From the NCBI GenBank assembly GCA_002409785.1, contig DHOX01000013.1, forward strand, positions 950 to 19,684: a DNA stretch of 18,735 nucleotides. Direction: 5' to 3'. The position numbers were made by a program, and so were the translations under genes. This DNA comes from Prevotella sp. UBA5379. GTDB taxonomy: Bacteria > Bacteroidota > Bacteroidia > Bacteroidales > Bacteroidaceae. The notes beneath the pieces are model-generated. The model searched no databases. It was not told the DNA's origin and saw nothing but the letters and a program-made list of their open reading frames with translations. Positions 16,825-18,735 of the stretch are shown here, in pieces (position 1 is the stretch's first letter; every line of letters starts with the position of its first letter).

Positions 16825-18116
16825 ATATTGATTACTTTGTTATTGATGTTCTGGATATGAGTGCTTTTGATCTTCCATTCTTTCGGATAGAGATTGTTGA
16901 TACGGTGCCCAATATTTTTAGCAAACCCCAAAGGGAAATCTTTGTAGCAGATGAGAACAATCCCCGTGGGGCAACCGGTCACAGGCATCAGAGCTTCTCT
17001 CCGCAGATAAGTGATAGCCTGGGAAGCATCGACATTGATCCTGAAATAGTTGTTGTCTGAAAACAGAGATAAAGCTTTTGAGATGTCAGGGATCCTTTCC
17101 TTCCCCTTTTGTTCATCCGGGCAGATTCCATGAGAAAGGACCTTCAGATACTTCTCTGTCTTCTTTTCGATGCTTCTCCATGAGGGTGCCCCAGCCGTCA
17201 GTGCAGAGGCCCCGCGTTTTTTCAGTATTGCAAGGAACAGTCCTTCACCCTTTGTCCTGCCGGGGATGAAGCGATAGACGGGGAGAGCGGCGGAGGCATT
17301 TGTGTGAGGGTAAAGGGCACCAGTGATCTTCCATTCCGGCTGTGTAGTAACGGGAATGAAGTCGGCTCCGAGTTCCGAAGCGATCCACATCACGTTCTTT
17401 TCATCCTCCTCAGCATTGAAGGTACAGGTAGAGTAGACCATTAAGCCTCCTGGTTTCAGGCAAGGCCAGATGTCGCTTACGATGTCCCGTTGAAGGGTCT
17501 GGCAGCGTCCGATGTTGGCGGAACTCCATTCGTGAATGGCCTTCTCATCCTTACGGAACATACCTTCTCCCGAGCACGGTACGTCCGTCAGGATAAGGTC
17601 AAAATGAATTCCGCTTTTTTGATAGTCTTTCGCTGCATTATTGGTGACGATAATATCCGGATGCCCGAATTTCAAGATGTTCTCGTTCAGGATCTGTGCA
17701 CGGTTATGAATAGGCTCATTACTGAAAAGGATGCTCCCCTGAGGCAAGGCGCTCATCGCACAGGTAGTCTTTCCCCCTGGGGCTGCACAGAGGTCCAAAG
17801 CAGTCACAGGTTGATGAATGACCTGCCGGAGCACATGGTCCAGAAACATGGAAGAGGCTTCCTGCACATAGTAGACCCCTGCATGAAGTAACGGATCGAA
17901 GGTGAAGGCCGGCCGGTCTTTCAGGTAGATCCCGTTTCTGCACCACGGGACCATTGAGTCAAGAGAGGGAATATCTTTTACGTTCAGCATATATTTGAAA
18001 GGGTTGATCCGGATGCTTACCGGAGAAGGCTGGTCCAGTCCGTCCTTGAACTGACGGTATAGATGCTCCCCCATTAATTCACGGGTATAACTCTCGAATG
18101 CCTCTGGTAATTCCAT
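16821..18116 (-). CDS. rRNA cytosine-C5 methyltransferase, RsmF/NOL1-NOP2-Sun type
   Basis: Uses S-adenosylmethionine to methylate cytosine C5, probably in 16S rRNA. 431 residues from ATG 18116 (MELPEAFESY). The in-frame TTG at 18137 is rejected because it lies inside the promoter's -7 box. An N-terminal RNA-binding part contains SIRINPFK; the AdoMet loop is LDLCAAPGGKT (107-117). The two cysteines of RNA m5C enzymes are C181 in DVPCSGEGM and C231 in YSTCTFNAEE. The C-terminal region (about 330 on, NNYFRINVD and LGFAKNIGHRINNLYP) matches the RsmF-type tail rather than RsmB, which has an N-terminal NusB domain absent here. It overlaps thyA by 4 bp. The exact target base cannot be read from sequence. 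Confidence 0.92.
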   Translation of the reverse strand: MELPEAFESYTRELMGEHLYRQFKDGLDQPSPVSIRINPFKYMLNVKDIPSLDSMVPWCRNGIYLKDRPAFTFDPLLHAGVYYVQEASSMFLDHVLRQVIHQPVTALDLCAAPGGKTTCAMSALPQGSILFSNEPIHNRAQILNENILKFGHPDIIVTNNAAKDYQKSGIHFDLILTDVPCSGEGMFRKDEKAIHEWSSANIGRCQTLQRDIVSDIWPCLKPGGLMVYSTCTFNAEEDEKNVMWIASELGADFIPVTTQPEWKITGALYPHTNASAALPVYRFIPGRTKGEGLFLAILKKRGASALTAGAPSWRSIEKKTEKYLKVLSHGICPDEQKGKERIPDISKALSLFSDNNYFRINVDASQAITYLRREALMPVTGCPTGIVLICYKDFPLGFAKNIGHRINNLYPKEWKIKSTHIQNINNKVINI

Positions 18117-18131
18117 GTTTTGCCGTTTTCC

Positions 18132-18161
18132 TTGCAAAAATACTATTTTTTTCGTTCCTTT
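18132..18161 (+). promoter_or_regulatory. Candidate promoter of the DUF6249-like gene
   Basis: TTG (18132-18134), 19-bp spacer, TTCCTTTG (18154-18161). The -7 box keeps CTTTG but lacks the leading TA, so it would be a weaker promoter. It implies a leader of about 50 nt and overlaps the opposite promoter almost completely. Confidence 0.4.
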
Positions 18162-18165
18162 GCAA
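18135..18165 (-). promoter_or_regulatory. Promoter of the methyltransferase-thyA-folA operon
   Basis: On the minus strand TTG (18165-18163), a 20-bp spacer and TATTTTTG (18142-18135). Transcription would begin near 18128, about 12 nt before ATG 18116, which supports that start codon. A full match to the Bacteroidota consensus. Confidence 0.7.
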
Positions 18166-18216
18166 CTAAATCACTACTTGTTGCATCTAACAGTTAGAAA
18201 ATAAAAATAAAAGGAT

Positions 18217-18735
18217 ATGAAAAAATTTTGGATTACGTTTATCATGCTGATGCTTACATTCAGCTTTTCGATAGTTTCGGCTGCCCCCCGGCATCGCCAT
18301 CATCCCCAGTTGGAGGCGACAGCTCCTGCTTCAAGGCATGCGAGTCCTACCCCGGTAAACAGTAAGGCAAATTCATCTAACCAGTCGATGGATGCTTATT
18401 CCGATACGACCTCTGCGGCAGATGCAGATGATGAGGATTCTGTGGAAGAGGCTTCTGATTCGAACCAGAGCAATGATAATCCGAATCATACGATGATTTA
18501 CTGGTTTGATAAAGTGATGGGAGGCACGGTAGGGGTCGGCGGAATCCTGTTTGCCATGCTTGTGGTCATCCTGGTATTTCTCTTTCTGACTTCCCCGTTA
18601 ATTGTCATCGCATTGATTGTATGGTGGCTTATCAAGCGAAAAAACAAGCGTATGGACCTGGCGCAGAAAGCCATAGAAAACGGGCGACCGATTCCGGAAT
18701 CTGAGATACCTGTTGAGAAGCAGTCTGATAAATAT
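18217..18735 (+). CDS. Membrane protein with DUF6249-like C-terminal part, 3' end missing
   Basis: 173 residues are visible and the frame is open at the window's end. A signal peptide is seen (MKKFWITFIMLMLTF, cut about VSA before A23). A low-complexity polar linker (about 24-95) starts basic (RHRHH) and becomes acidic and Ser/Asn-rich (ADADDEDSVEEAS). A Gly-rich hydrophobic segment or short hairpin (about 104-139, GVGGILFAMLVVILVFLF and IVIALIVWWLI) is followed by the basic RKNKRMDLAQ. The piece LAQKAIENGRPIPE is what I recall from DUF6249 proteins of Bacteroidota. Function unknown; in such genomes these often neighbour sigma-factor genes, which would lie outside the window. Confidence 0.75.
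   Translation, partial: MKKFWITFIMLMLTFSFSIVSAAPRHRHHPQLEATAPASRHASPTPVNSKANSSNQSMDAYSDTTSAADADDEDSVEEASDSNQSNDNPNHTMIYWFDKVMGGTVGVGGILFAMLVVILVFLFLTSPLIVIALIVWWLIKRKNKRMDLAQKAIENGRPIPESEIPVEKQSDKY

Noticed and set aside
18117..18137. Extended TTG start for the rRNA methyltransferase
   Set aside because: The codon sits in the -7 box of the gene's own promoter; ATG 18116 lies just after the expected transcription start.
1..18735. CRISPR array, defence island, phage or integrative element
   Set aside because: No regularly spaced repeats, integrase, transposase, restriction or toxin-antitoxin genes were seen. The tRNA has no adjacent integrase and I did not see a duplicated tRNA 3' end.

Overview
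The window reads as an ordinary chromosomal stretch of a Bacteroidales bacterium, probably Prevotellaceae; the family-level call is an inference from the style of the proteins. Four things support Bacteroidota. Recognisable promoters have the TAnnTTTG -7 box, some with TTG about 20 bp upstream. Start codons lack clear Shine-Dalgarno sequences. The gene content includes a thioester-less alpha-2-macroglobulin protein, DUF1573 and a DUF6249-like protein. A sulfatase of the glycan-degrading type sits at the left edge. No CRISPR array, prophage, insertion sequence or integrase was seen.

Left part (1-3985): the 3' end of a sulfatase gene runs rightward. It is followed by a 48-codon orphan coding remnant and a strong symmetrical terminator. 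The disaggregase gene clpB comes next, running leftward. A 304-bp divergent region holds apparent back-to-back promoters for clpB and the next gene.

Centre (3986-12308): a very large exported alpha-2-macroglobulin-like gene is followed by an exported DUF1573 protein and ispH, the last enzyme of the MEP isoprenoid pathway. All three are on the plus strand and may be cotranscribed. The cytidylate kinase gene cmk runs toward ispH, with only 11 bp between the stop codons.

Right part (12309-18735): after a second divergent region comes a polyprenyl diphosphate synthase, which uses the isoprenoid units made by IspH, followed closely by a TatD-type hydrolase. Then come tRNA-Ser(GGA) and an Lrp/AsnC regulator with a complete promoter and a good terminator. 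On the minus strand, an RsmF-like rRNA methyltransferase, thyA and folA form an apparent operon; thyA and folA are functionally coupled in thymidylate and folate metabolism. A face-to-face promoter pair separates it from a membrane protein gene cut by the window's end.

No clearly new multi-gene system is visible. The best leads are the orphan fragment after the sulfatase, a perfect 12-bp inverted repeat inside the Lrp gene, the long leaders of clpB and cmk, the overlapping promoters at 18132-18165, and substitutions at normally conserved positions in TatD and DHFR.
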